Notes: generated from the sequence alone by a model not told the origin. Positions 43,151-52,693 are shown, numbered from the stretch's first letter. The stretch: 64,000 nucleotides of DNA from Microcaldota archaeon (GCA_016212525.1 JACRGD010000010.1:591860-655859); one strand, 5' to 3'. Translations and numbers: made by a program.

Positions 43151-43179
43151 GAGGGGTCTATCTGTACCTTACATGTGCT

Positions 43180-44781
43180 TTAGGCTGTTAATTCCTCAAA
43201 ATCCAATTCACAAATATATATTTCAAAGTCTAGTCCTATCTTTTGAGTTGTTTCTGAATTCACCTTACCAAAATGTCCTATTTCCTTATTCGTTATTATT
43301 TTTCCCCTCATTTTAGACTCAAATATACTATCTTCCTCTATTTTTTCTACTTTGATCTTTTTTCCCATCTCACGAATAAGACTCTGTAAATATCCCCTAA
43401 ATTCTGAAAATTCTAATTTTTTGTCCATCATGGCGAAAACTAATCTTTTATTTGTTTTCTCTTTGGCAGCCTTTGTAACTCCTATTTCGTAAAATCGTTG
43501 TGGAAGTCCTTTGGTCTTATTTGTTGCAAATACTTCTAAGAAGCTACTTATCATATTTGGTCTAATTATACTATATTCTTCGTTTGAAGCATTTGCGACT
43601 TCCAAAACATTGCCACTATATTTACTGAGTTTTATTTTTTCCTCATTTGTAAGAATGAATGTTTTTATTTCAGAAAATCCCATCCCTCTCATAATCTGTC
43701 CCACTTTCTCTTCCTTTTCATTTCTTTTTCCGCTCGAGAAGAAATTTGGTACAGTTGGTTCAAATTCATTAAATCCATGTGCTATTGCAATGTCCTCTAT
43801 TATGTCAATTTCTCCTAATATATCTGCTCTATATGGGGGTATTTTTACCTCTCCTTTGTGATATTCATACCCCATTTTGGTTAAATATTCAGTTATCTTC
43901 TCTTCACTAAATTTGACTCCTAATATCTTAGTTATGCTGTCTTGTTTTAATTTCATTTTTGTCGGCTCTAAATCTGGGAGGTTTAATTTTTCCTTCGCGT
44001 AATTTAGTTGAACTTGATATATTTCGCCTCCCATATCTGCCAGGGTACATGCAATAATATTCAAAGCCGCTTTTATGGTGTTTAACTCCATACCTGTTAC
44101 TTCTGCGAATATCTCCCTTGTATTCTCATCTATCTTTCCTGTTTCTGCAGAGTTTACTATTGGAATAAGACACATAATTTTTTCATCAGCATCTAAAAAT
44201 ACTGGATATACTGGGTGGTTTTTGATGAAATGACCATTTTCTATCCCTTTTTTGTGCATCGAAAGTATTTCTTCTGCACTCATTTCTCTTTCAAATCCCA
44301 ATGGTCTATATTTAATTTCAGTTGGTTTTTTGGTCGTGTATTTTATTGGAAACTTTATCGCATTTAGTGGGTAGAATCCAATTCCAAATTTCTTTACTTT
44401 CCTACCTAATGTACTCATCAGTTTTTCTTGAAGTAGTATGATGTCTCTTACTTTCTGGTCGTCAAATTTGAGTCCTTTGACAACTACTCCCACTGTATAT
44501 GGTCTTATTTTACTGACGCTGGGATCTATATTTATTATGTAATTCGATTTCCTAACTTTGTATTGGGTATTCTTTTTGTGAGTGTATGCTTTTAGTGATC
44601 TTACTAGGCCCTCTATATTGTACCAGTCGGGTCTATTGGGTGTTATTTCGCTTATTATGTTTCCTGTAGCTGGATCTATCTCAGAAGGTGCTCCTAGGTT
44701 ACTTAGATCCTCAATTATCTTCTCTTTTGGTAAGTTTATCAGTTTTTTGATGTCTTGGTAAGTATATTCAACAACTGCCAT
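43180..44781 (-). CDS. pheT: Phenylalanine-tRNA ligase beta subunit (archaeal type)
   Basis: The 533-aa chain follows the archaeal/eukaryotic beta-subunit plan: N-terminal start (P-N-R-P-D-W-Y-N-I-E-G-L-V-R-S-L), B3/B4 region, two DNA-binding-like B5 segments (I-P-P-Y-R-A-D-I-L-G-E-I-D-I-I-E-D-I-A-I-A-H-G), and a catalytic-like C-terminal domain (R-P-N-M-I-S-S-F-L-E). No tRNA-binding EMAP domain, as expected for archaea. It partners PheS, whose gene is not in the window. purF lies 11 bases upstream in the same direction. Confidence 0.94.
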   Translation of the reverse strand: MAVVEYTYQDIKKLINLPKEKIIEDLSNLGAPSEIDPATGNIISEITPNRPDWYNIEGLVRSLKAYTHKKNTQYKVRKSNYIINIDPSVSKIRPYTVGVVVKGLKFDDQKVRDIILLQEKLMSTLGRKVKKFGIGFYPLNAIKFPIKYTTKKPTEIKYRPLGFEREMSAEEILSMHKKGIENGHFIKNHPVYPVFLDADEKIMCLIPIVNSAETGKIDENTREIFAEVTGMELNTIKAALNIIACTLADMGGEIYQVQLNYAKEKLNLPDLEPTKMKLKQDSITKILGVKFSEEKITEYLTKMGYEYHKGEVKIPPYRADILGEIDIIEDIAIAHGFNEFEPTVPNFFSSGKRNEKEEKVGQIMRGMGFSEIKTFILTNEEKIKLSKYSGNVLEVANASNEEYSIIRPNMISSFLEVFATNKTKGLPQRFYEIGVTKAAKEKTNKRLVFAMMDKKLEFSEFRGYLQSLIREMGKKIKVEKIEEDSIFESKMRGKIITNKEIGHFGKVNSETTQKIGLDFEIYICELDFEELTA

Positions 44782-44792
44782 GTTCAGTTCAC

Positions 44793-46199
44793 CTAATTTT
44801 TGATTTTGTCCTTTTCTTTTATCTCCTGTGCTAACTTTTGTACAAATTCCGTGTGGTATTTTTCATTTAAACATCCAGTGCATATGTTAAGATTTATTGC
44901 TCTTTCTAGTCCTTCTATTGAGAGATATGCTAAACTATCTGCACCTAAGAATTTTCCTATTTCACTAACTGTCTTTCTGCTTGCTATGAGTTCTGAATAT
45001 GTGGACATATCAACCCCGTAAAAACAGGGTGCCTTGACTGGAGGACATGTTATTCTTACATGAACCTCTTTGGCCCCTGCTTCCCGGACAATACGAACGA
45101 TCTCTTTTAGTGTTGTGCCCCGAACTATCGAGTCATCGACAAGTACAACTCGTTTTCCCTCTATTATCTCTTTTACTGGATTGAGTTTGAGTTTTACTGC
45201 CTCGACCCGTTTTGTTTGCGATGGCATTATGAACGTTCTTCCTATGTATCTGTTTTTTATGAGTCCCTCTTCGAACGGAATGTTTAGTACTTCTGCAAAT
45301 CTTGCTGCGGCGGTTCGAGATGTATCTGGTACTGCGACTACTACGTCGGCTTTAAGAGGTGCTTCTTTTGCGAGGTTTTCTCCAAGTTGTCTTCTTACTG
45401 CATAAACACTTCTTTTGTTTATCTGCGAATCCGGTCTTGAAAAGTAAACATATTCGAACATACAGTGTCTGGGTTCTTTTTCGATGATCCTGGTTCTTGT
45501 CGTTTTACCTTTCGAATCTATTACTACAAGCTCCCCGCCCATAACTTCGCCCTTATAGGGAATTCCATTAACGTCTAGCGCTACTGTCTCGGAGGCCAAT
45601 GCGATATATTCGTCATTTTCTCCCCAAACCAGGGGTCTGATCGCTAGCGGGTCTCTGAAGATCACTAATTTATCCTCAATTATCGCTACGTCGCAGTATG
45701 CTCCCTGGGCAGCATTCATCATTTTTCTAACTGCTGTTTCTATTTCTTTTTCACTATCTAAAATATGTGCTATGACTTCCGAATCGTTTGTGCTTACGAA
45801 TTCGTATCCTGTTTTTTCGATTGCCTTTCTAAGAATGCCGTAGTTTGCGATGTGTCCGTTGTGTGCAGTTGCCGCTCGTCCGACCGTGGTTGGTTGAACA
45901 TCACACATCCTACATTCTCCTATTGTTGGATATCTGGTGTGCCCAATCCCCATTTTTCCGCTTAGTTCAAGGTCTTCTTTCTTAAATATCTGATCTACCA
46001 GTCCTATTCCCCGTCGAACCTGCAGGTCTGTTCCGTCAAAAATTGCAAATCCGGCGGCATCCTGGCCTCGATGTTGAAGTGCAAAAAGAGATCTATATAA
46101 TAGTGGTGCAACGTTCTTGCCTTTTTTTGAAAATATCGCGATAATACCGCATTCTTCTCGTTTTTCTTCTAACTCGCGGTATTGAATTTTAACTCCCAT
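44793..46199 (-). CDS. purF: Amidophosphoribosyltransferase
   Basis: PurF makes phosphoribosylamine from PRPP and glutamine. The catalytic Cys is C17 (R-E-E-C-G-I-I-A-I-F) after a 16-residue propeptide that must be cut off. H-R-G-Q-D-A-A-G and the PRPP loop V-L-V-D-D-S-I-V-R-G-T-T are present. H-C-M-F-E-Y-V-Y-F-S-R, P-C-F-Y-G-V-D and C-T-G-C are the four cysteines of a 4Fe-4S form like that of B. subtilis. A minus-strand TATA (CTTTTAAATC) lies near 46222-46231. It is the first gene of a pair with pheT. Confidence 0.95.
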   Translation of the reverse strand: MGVKIQYRELEEKREECGIIAIFSKKGKNVAPLLYRSLFALQHRGQDAAGFAIFDGTDLQVRRGIGLVDQIFKKEDLELSGKMGIGHTRYPTIGECRMCDVQPTTVGRAATAHNGHIANYGILRKAIEKTGYEFVSTNDSEVIAHILDSEKEIETAVRKMMNAAQGAYCDVAIIEDKLVIFRDPLAIRPLVWGENDEYIALASETVALDVNGIPYKGEVMGGELVVIDSKGKTTRTRIIEKEPRHCMFEYVYFSRPDSQINKRSVYAVRRQLGENLAKEAPLKADVVVAVPDTSRTAAARFAEVLNIPFEEGLIKNRYIGRTFIMPSQTKRVEAVKLKLNPVKEIIEGKRVVLVDDSIVRGTTLKEIVRIVREAGAKEVHVRITCPPVKAPCFYGVDMSTYSELIASRKTVSEIGKFLGADSLAYLSIEGLERAINLNICTGCLNEKYHTEFVQKLAQEIKEKDKIKN

Positions 46200-46387
46200 A
46201 TTGCTATTTTTAATCGATTGATTTAAAAGTCGTGGTTCTTGCAGATTTTTACACTCAAAACTATTTTTCCATCTGTTCCAGTTGTCGTACTTTATTCCTA
46301 CTTCTGTGAATCTGCGACGTTATTTTTCCTATTTTTCTCACTCTTTTTACTATCTCTAATTAAAACCCACGTCTAATCTTTTTTCTG

Positions 46388-49300
46388 ATGAACTACTTCA
46401 AAATGTTTGTTTTCCTTGTTCTAATTTCTGTTGGTTTATCTCACACATTTTCTTTTTTTAGACCTTATCAAAGTCAAGGCTGGCTCCTAAATAACACCCA
46501 CATCGTATCAAATCAGTTGGATGTGTGGTGGAACATTCCCGCGTTTGATCGGACTCTAAATAGCCTTAATATAGATGATCTGCGGCAACTGCCTCTATCT
46601 TCTACAATCTCCTCTGATTTGGGCACTTCTGCTTCAGAAAAACAGTTGGCCCTTTCAGATTCCTATTTTTGCAGCTATGTGATAAATTATCCAACTATCA
46701 CATCAATTCTTTATTTTTCCTCTACTGCGTTTGCCCTGTTCATAAATTCCTTTATTATTGAGTCTAAATGCATGGACTATCGGTCCCATTGGATCGAATC
46801 TGTTGATCATTCTCTACTTATGACCGAAAAAAGTCTGGCGCTTGCAGAGCGGTCGATCGAGCTTGCCCGATCTAAATTTTCCCTTCTTGATTTTTCTGGT
46901 TTTTGTAATCTCAATTATTCTTCTTCCTCTTCGGATTTCTGTTATTCTTCACGTCTTGCATTAGATCCAGAGAGCAACGATTTTTCCTTTGGAAAACCAC
47001 AACTCATTCACGATTGGACTACTTCGCTGGACTCGCAGCTACGTCATCCTGATCCGGATCTGTCTCTAGTTGTTCCTCTTATGAATCTCATCTGGGGATC
47101 TAACGGTACTTTGATACAATACTCATATCTGGCAAATGAATCAGATGCTCTTTTATCTTCTGAAAATTCCCGTTATATCTTACTACTTTCCTCATTAACC
47201 GAACGCTCTAAAGTAATTGATGCCAAACTCGATCTGTTCAAAAAAGAAAGACTGGATCTCATCTCTACTGCTCCGTCGATTGCTGGCCTTCCATCGGTTC
47301 GTGGCACGATTTCTGAACGTCTGCTTTCTTCCCGTTCTGCTCTGGCCTCTATCGATTCCCAGTTAAAAAAATCAAAACTAATTCATTCCGATTCATCTAC
47401 TCGTAATTACCTTTCCGATGCATTTTATCTCGCATCCGAATCAGATCAAAATCTTTCAATTCTCGAATCTGATTTATCCTCTTTGGAATATGATGCCAAT
47501 CTTGCAGTTTCTGATCAAAAAGCTCTTGCAGATGATTTAATTAGTCAGGCCGATTCTCTTTCCGAACAAGGTGCTCTTTCTCCCTCTAGCCTATCTATTC
47601 TATCAAGTGCCAAATCCCGCTGTTCCGGTGCCGCGTCAATGGCCTCTTTAGGAGACCGTTTCGTTTCCTACTACTCATGTGCAGCTCTTGCCCGCTCTGT
47701 CATCTATGCTCCAGTTGATCAGAACGAGACTCTCTCGGTTTCCGGGGCGCTTGCCGATCTGTCCGATCTCATCCTGCGTGCCCAGACCGATCACATTCCG
47801 GTTGTTATTGAAAAGGATCTGCTCGAGTCTCTTAGAAAGCAATCTCCTTCCCCCTGGATGCTTCCTTTGATTGCTGAGGCGAAGTCAAACCTTATCGAGC
47901 GCGCTAGGTATCGTTATGATCCAATACTTATTCCACTACGTTCTTCGATCTTGTCTTTGTTGGATTTTCTTGGATCACAATCCTCTGGGCTTCGTGTCCA
48001 GTTAAGGGATGTTGAGCAGCCCTATTTTGATGCAACTGGAAATCTGGATTACTCTCTTGCTATTGGCAGCCTTTCCAAGATCAAGGCAGCATATGATGAT
48101 CTTGATGCTGTTTTGCTTGCACACTCAAAAGAAATTCTTTTGGCCAGTTTGTCTTCAAAACAGATTGTTGTGATGGGTCCGGTTTTTCTTGATCGTCCTG
48201 TTTTGGCATCTCTCTCGTTTTCGCTTACAAACCCAACTAACCTTTCTGCCAATAATCTCTCTATTCCTATCTATCTGGACAAGTCCGTTCCTTTCGAACG
48301 CGGAGATTTGACTGCGGGTGCATCTAAGATTTCCTCAATCTCGTCTAATGAAAAATCGATCTTAATAACTCTACCTCATATCTCTTCGTATGAATCTATC
48401 CTGATCTCTCTTGAGCGCTCTTCAGTTTTGGCGAAAACACTCACAACAAAAATTCAGACTGTGGGTGAGGGGAATTCCCAGGTGCACCAGACTGCATCTA
48501 TCCTCTTTGAGGCCAAATCGAATCTTCCCTCATTTTCAAACTCGGTTGCTTTAGACTCGGCTCTTTTAGATGGACGTCCATTTACCCTTCCCATTCTCGC
48601 CGGTATTCACAATTTCTCTTATTCCACCTATCTTTCTGATGCATACTCTATCGAATATCCCGATCCACAGGTCAGTTCTCTAGGGACCAAGAGTCACGTT
48701 GAGCTGCGCGTGTTGATTTTACCAAAAATCAGGATCGATTCTCTTACAGTTCCTGTATTTCTTGCATCGAATCTCTCTAACCTGCAAATCTATTCACCCA
48801 CGGGCGATTTCGTTTCCTCCAAACCAACCATCTCCTCTCCACATGCCCCGATCGTTATTGGCCCTCTTCTTCCAAATCGGACCTCTACTGTGTATATCGC
48901 CTATGATATCGACGATCCCTCTGGGTATGTTAATCGGTCTATTGTCCTGCTTTCCTCTTTGCCAAATTCATCTACAAATGTCTCTTCTTTGATTTCCAAA
49001 GCCCGTCTGGAGCAGACTCTTGGAAATGTAAGTGGTGCACTCTCCCTAATAGAAAAAGCATGGTCTACAAAAAGAACCGAAGATACTCAGACTCAAAAAA
49101 ATCAAGCAAAACACGCCTCTCTTTCATCTGCTCTGGTTTTGGAAATCTCATCTCTTGAATCCGCCTTTTTGGTCCCAAATGCCACTCAGTCCTCTCTTTA
49201 TTCCACGCTCTCATCTCGTCTTTTGGTTCTGCGCGAAACTAATTCTTCCGATTCTCTGCTTTTTGACTACTCCCCCTCTTCACTTCCCTCTCTTTTGTAT

Positions 49301-50110
49301 GGATTTAAAAAACAAATTCAATCTGATGTGGCAAAGTTAAAGCTTCAAAATCCCCTTCTGGACTTCTCAACTTTCGACCGTTTGTTTGCAAAGTTTGATT
49401 TCACTTCTGATCCATCTGACGCAATTTCTCTGGATCTCGAATTCATTCGTCTTAAATCACTCGTAATTGCCAAGAATGACGAACTCGCATCAAGGAAGTC
49501 TGCGTTCGATATCTTCAAATCACAACTCGATCGGGTTTCATCGCTCTATTTCAAGCAGGCTTCTTTGGCTAAAGGAACACAATACGAATCCTTTTTTGAC
49601 CTCTCCTCAAGAGAACTAATTGATCTGTCCTCTTCTGCTAAATCCTCTCTTGGCAAAGACGATCTTGTTTTTGATCTAAAAGTTCGGCAGCTCAACTCCT
49701 CATTGATAAAAATGGAAAAGACTCTTGATGATCTTCGTAGAAGTGCATCTACGAAATTATCCGCCCTTCGCGGAACTCCATCAAACCTCAAGTCCCTCAG
49801 TTCTGCACTTTCTAATGCAGCATCTCTTATCGAATCCGGCAATTATGTTTCTGCATTAAAATTGATGGATTCGCTCTCGACCAAAGATGTTCCAAAAGAC
49901 GCCTCAGGTGTATCAAATCAGCTACCTTATCTTCTGGCAATCGGAGTTCTGTTGTTACTTGGGCTTCTCGTCTACTATTTACAAAAATCCAAATCTCCTC
50001 CAAATCCTCCCTCTCAACTTAAACCCCTAAGGAAAAATCCCTCGTCTTCAGATCCTTCTGGAGTCCAGCCCAATTCGGGCTCTGCGGAAATGACCCCTGC
50101 TCGTCTTTAA
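46388..50110 (+). CDS. Large Ser/Leu-rich surface protein with coiled coils
   Basis: This 1240-aa protein has a signal peptide (1-20), a C-terminal membrane helix (about 1175-1195) and a Pro-rich cytosolic tail. Long helical, coiled-coil-like segments (about 250-640 and 900-1160) flank a beta-rich middle (about 600-880). The Ser, Leu and Asp content is very high and the coding strand strongly T-rich (TCT, CTT), a bias not seen in the plus genes left of 42.5 kb. No family is recognised. It is the first of three same-strand genes (Nre-like and a small membrane protein follow, 25 and 34 bases away). A TATA-like TAATTAAAACC precedes the ATG. Confidence 0.72.
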   Translation: MNYFKMFVFLVLISVGLSHTFSFFRPYQSQGWLLNNTHIVSNQLDVWWNIPAFDRTLNSLNIDDLRQLPLSSTISSDLGTSASEKQLALSDSYFCSYVINYPTITSILYFSSTAFALFINSFIIESKCMDYRSHWIESVDHSLLMTEKSLALAERSIELARSKFSLLDFSGFCNLNYSSSSSDFCYSSRLALDPESNDFSFGKPQLIHDWTTSLDSQLRHPDPDLSLVVPLMNLIWGSNGTLIQYSYLANESDALLSSENSRYILLLSSLTERSKVIDAKLDLFKKERLDLISTAPSIAGLPSVRGTISERLLSSRSALASIDSQLKKSKLIHSDSSTRNYLSDAFYLASESDQNLSILESDLSSLEYDANLAVSDQKALADDLISQADSLSEQGALSPSSLSILSSAKSRCSGAASMASLGDRFVSYYSCAALARSVIYAPVDQNETLSVSGALADLSDLILRAQTDHIPVVIEKDLLESLRKQSPSPWMLPLIAEAKSNLIERARYRYDPILIPLRSSILSLLDFLGSQSSGLRVQLRDVEQPYFDATGNLDYSLAIGSLSKIKAAYDDLDAVLLAHSKEILLASLSSKQIVVMGPVFLDRPVLASLSFSLTNPTNLSANNLSIPIYLDKSVPFERGDLTAGASKISSISSNEKSILITLPHISSYESILISLERSSVLAKTLTTKIQTVGEGNSQVHQTASILFEAKSNLPSFSNSVALDSALLDGRPFTLPILAGIHNFSYSTYLSDAYSIEYPDPQVSSLGTKSHVELRVLILPKIRIDSLTVPVFLASNLSNLQIYSPTGDFVSSKPTISSPHAPIVIGPLLPNRTSTVYIAYDIDDPSGYVNRSIVLLSSLPNSSTNVSSLISKARLEQTLGNVSGALSLIEKAWSTKRTEDTQTQKNQAKHASLSSALVLEISSLESAFLVPNATQSSLYSTLSSRLLVLRETNSSDSLLFDYSPSSLPSLLYGFKKQIQSDVAKLKLQNPLLDFSTFDRLFAKFDFTSDPSDAISLDLEFIRLKSLVIAKNDELASRKSAFDIFKSQLDRVSSLYFKQASLAKGTQYESFFDLSSRELIDLSSSAKSSLGKDDLVFDLKVRQLNSSLIKMEKTLDDLRRSASTKLSALRGTPSNLKSLSSALSNAASLIESGNYVSALKLMDSLSTKDVPKDASGVSNQLPYLLAIGVLLLLGLLVYYLQKSKSPPNPPSQLKPLRKNPSSSDPSGVQPNSGSAEMTPARL

Positions 50111-50135
50111 AAACATCAAAATTCAATTCTCTATT

Positions 50136-51293
50136 ATGGGATTTGGAAAAGGTGCATATCTAAAGAAATTAATCTCTTCTATGCCCCTGCCTTATCGATC
50201 AAAACCTCTTGGTTCTGATCTGGATGGTTCAAGTCCTCCGTCTGTCTTTATCGGAACTGCCAACTATCCCAAGGTTTTTGCAGGGCCCATGATGGCCGAT
50301 ACTTTTGGAGATACTTCGGTACTTGATACTCCTGAGCAGTGGTTGGGGTCTGGTAAATCCCAGCAAGACATAATCGGCTTTCGACTTGGTCTGGTCCGCG
50401 GCACATCTGCTGTTGGCATTAGCGATCTTGATAATCGTATGGTCAAAAAACTTCAGGAAATTTCCCTTGCGAGTGATTCTGTTTCGGGCCATGTAAAATT
50501 TAAACACATTCCACGTGGAGTGACATTTGATGAAGAGACTTCTCCTTATGGTCCAAGTGCATCTCTCGATTCGTTTTCGATAGATAATCCCCGGTGGAAC
50601 CCTAGATTGGAAAAAGTATATCACGACACAGATCTTTTGGCAAAAGATGCCCTGGTCGGTCTCTATCGCGACGGGGTTTTGTTCTCTCAACTTCAAAAAG
50701 CCCTCTCCACCGGAACAATGGGTATTGGAAAAAATCGAAAACTCGTTCCAACTAAATGGTCTATCACTGCCGCAGACACTACGCTGGCAGATCATTTCCT
50801 CTCCAAAGTTCGCTACCATCCGATACTCGATCGATACCTGACCTTCGAGTTCTCGAGTCTAAATAACTATTATCTCGTTCTTCTACTTCCCTCGTTCTGG
50901 CAATACGAATGGTTTGAGGCATTTATCCACATTTTAGGAAAAGAGGAAAATATTTTCTCGGATTGGGAAGGTCCTCGCGGCAAAAAAGAGTATTCTTCTG
51001 TCGGAGGATGCTATTACAGTTGTAAATTCTCCATCCTAGAGGCCCTGGACCGGATGAGGGTTCAGGCTGGTGCAATTGTTTTACGCGAAGCTTATGAAGA
51101 ATATGTGCCTCTTGGAGTTTTTAATGTCCGTGAAAACGTCCGCCATGCTATGCTGCAAAAGCCCCGCGAGTTCGAGTCTTTGCGATCCGCACTCACATAT
51201 GCGTCATCACGCCTGAGACTTCCTCTATCGCGCTTTATCGATCAGAGCCATCTGCTAAAGGATCTGCTGGTTTCACGACAAACTACTCTTTAG
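50136..51293 (+). CDS. Nre-family DNA repair protein lacking the zinc finger
   Basis: The Nre family is archaeal, acts with PCNA in DNA repair and is known from Haloferax. Family text present: P-S-V-F-I-G (36-41), Y-P-K-V-x-A-G-P-M (44-52), G-D-T-S-V-L-D-T-P-E-x-W (59-70), H-D-T-D-L (163-167), K-N-R-K-L-V-P-T-K-W-S-I-T-A (199-212). The N-terminal C-x2-C zinc finger usual in NreA is missing: the chain starts within the first conserved block. The C-terminus is R-Q-T-T-L, half of a PCNA-binding Q-x-x-L-x-x-F-F motif, then stop. It may bind PCNA weakly. Confidence 0.83.
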   Translation: MGFGKGAYLKKLISSMPLPYRSKPLGSDLDGSSPPSVFIGTANYPKVFAGPMMADTFGDTSVLDTPEQWLGSGKSQQDIIGFRLGLVRGTSAVGISDLDNRMVKKLQEISLASDSVSGHVKFKHIPRGVTFDEETSPYGPSASLDSFSIDNPRWNPRLEKVYHDTDLLAKDALVGLYRDGVLFSQLQKALSTGTMGIGKNRKLVPTKWSITAADTTLADHFLSKVRYHPILDRYLTFEFSSLNNYYLVLLLPSFWQYEWFEAFIHILGKEENIFSDWEGPRGKKEYSSVGGCYYSCKFSILEALDRMRVQAGAIVLREAYEEYVPLGVFNVRENVRHAMLQKPREFESLRSALTYASSRLRLPLSRFIDQSHLLKDLLVSRQTTL

Positions 51294-51327
51294 CTGGCCT
51301 TTTTATCGTTATCTTCGATATCTCCTC

Positions 51328-51792
51328 ATGCGTTACACTTCTGGTCTGTTTTCTCTTTTGCTTCTGGGAATTGCACCTCTATTTATTTTGGTCTCTGCTC
51401 CGCTGTATTTTCTTCCTACTTTCTTGAGTCTGCTCTCTGGCTCTTTAGACGCTCCGTCTCTTGTCTTATTTTTGCTAAGCCTTCTGATCCTGTGGATTTT
51501 TGTCAAATTACACTTGCATGAATGGTCTATCTCAGTTAATTATGTAGATGTCAGTGCAGATCAGGTCTCAATTAACTATCGAAACGGTGTTTGTTTAACT
51601 GCAAACCGATCTGAGACTGCAAAACTGGTCTATCGCGCCGGTGGCCGTGGTTCGCCTCCCGAGCTTCTATTCTACGATCATTCTGGAGATGAACTTGCTG
51701 TGATTGTATCTCCTGAATTTCTCAAGAATCACACCTCGATGTATCTTGAGATAGAAAAATGTCTGGATCTTAAGATAATCTCTGGTGGCTGA
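51328..51792 (+). CDS. Small membrane protein (154 aa)
   Basis: Two hydrophobic helices at about 8-35 and 42-62 are followed by a beta-rich 90-residue domain. No family is recognised. It follows the Nre-like gene by 34 bases and is probably in its operon. The T-rich coding strand matches its neighbours. Confidence 0.62.
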   Translation: MRYTSGLFSLLLLGIAPLFILVSAPLYFLPTFLSLLSGSLDAPSLVLFLLSLLILWIFVKLHLHEWSISVNYVDVSADQVSINYRNGVCLTANRSETAKLVYRAGGRGSPPELLFYDHSGDELAVIVSPEFLKNHTSMYLEIEKCLDLKIISGG

Positions 51793-51850
51793 TTTTTGTT
51801 TTTAAACTTAGTTTTAGTTAAAATAAGAAATTAAATAGAAAAAGATTAAT

Positions 51851-52582
51851 TTACATCCTAAGTGTCGATTCCTTTTCCAAAAGTTCATCGAGTACGTCTT
51901 CATGGATGAATCTTCTTCCACCTACCTTTACATGTGGAATTCGTCCTCTGTCCAATCTGCGCTCGAACGCATTTCTTTTGATCTTGATGCCGCTCTTGTG
52001 GAGCTCTTTGATTGCTTCACTTACTGAATAATAATTGGAACTGATGTGAGTTAATGCATCTACGGCATCTCTTGGAATCAATCTTCTTGTTCCAAATTTA
52101 ACTGAAGGAACGGATCCTTTTTCTACTCTACCAATAAATGCGCGGAAATTTATCCTTGGATTTACCTTTCCGTATTCCTGGTATGCTTCCTTTACTGTGT
52201 AGAATTTTGATTTGGTTTTAGTTATGTCATCAAGAACGCTTCTTGGGATGAATCTCTTTCTTCCTACTTTTACAAATGGGACTGTCCCTCTTTCGATTCT
52301 TCCACCAAATGCTCTAAATGAAACAAAAACTCCGTTATCCTTAAGATAGTCATATGCTGCTCTTATGGAGAACAATCCATGTCTTCCTTCCATTTCTTCT
52401 TCTGCAGATTTCTGCTTATATAAATTCTGTGCTGTTTTGAAGACTGCAGTTATGGAAGACGAGAGATTCTTTTCCGTATCATCTCTTTCTCTACGTATTG
52501 CATCCAAGTCAATGTTTCTGAAGTGGTCTACCACATTATCGCTAATTTCTGTTTCAATAACAATTTTTCGTCCGCGAGGCAT
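51851..52582 (-). CDS. DNA-binding protein with three tandem MerR/excisionase-like HTH units
   Basis: After a charged N-terminal helical part (1-65), three units of about 50 residues follow at 71-121, 128-179 and 186-236. Each shows [SV]-[IV]-x-x-A-[YI], then R-x-F-x-x-R-[IVL]-[ED]-[RK]-G-x-[VI]-P-x-V-K-[VF]-G-x-[RK]-R-[FL]-I-P, the HTH_17/excisionase pattern. I know no standard family with three in a row. The start follows GGGTGATATA. Its promoter region holds an inverted repeat over the TATA box, suggesting autoregulation. A single protein could read a long composite site. Confidence 0.82.
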   Translation of the reverse strand: MPRGRKIVIETEISDNVVDHFRNIDLDAIRRERDDTEKNLSSSITAVFKTAQNLYKQKSAEEEMEGRHGLFSIRAAYDYLKDNGVFVSFRAFGGRIERGTVPFVKVGRKRFIPRSVLDDITKTKSKFYTVKEAYQEYGKVNPRINFRAFIGRVEKGSVPSVKFGTRRLIPRDAVDALTHISSNYYSVSEAIKELHKSGIKIKRNAFERRLDRGRIPHVKVGGRRFIHEDVLDELLEKESTLRM

Positions 52583-52614
52583 TATATCACCCTACACAAT
52601 ATACATGATATAAA

Positions 52615-52639
52615 CACAAACACTATTTATAGTTTGTGA
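52615..52639. promoter_or_regulatory. Imperfect inverted repeat over TATA box of the triple-HTH gene
   Basis: CACAAA-CA-CTAT and ATAGTTTGTG form a dyad (two-base bulge) whose centre TATTTATA is the minus-strand TATA box (about 40 bases from the ATG at 52582). TGATATA repeats flank it (at about 52605 and 52646). Binding here would block transcription; the HTH protein itself is the likely ligand. Confidence 0.55.
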
Positions 52640-52693
52640 TTTATCGTGATATATACCTATACTACAAAAACTTTATAAATGTTTCTTCCTCTT

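Noticed and set aside
42600-43200. CRISPR array next to the Cas2-like gene
   Set aside because: No direct repeats with regular spacers are present; only the ORB-like 12-mers repeat.
42963-43316. A 117-aa plus-strand open frame after the Cas2-like gene
   Set aside because: Its second half is antisense to pheT, its amino-acid mix (S, F, L, C) looks non-coding, and the first half covers the ORB-like region.
51291-51310. Read-through of the TAG stop of the Nre-like gene giving L-A-F after Q-T-T-L, resembling a full PCNA-binding motif
   Set aside because: The phase puts Phe at position 8 but not 7, and there is no evidence of stop-codon suppression; chance is enough.
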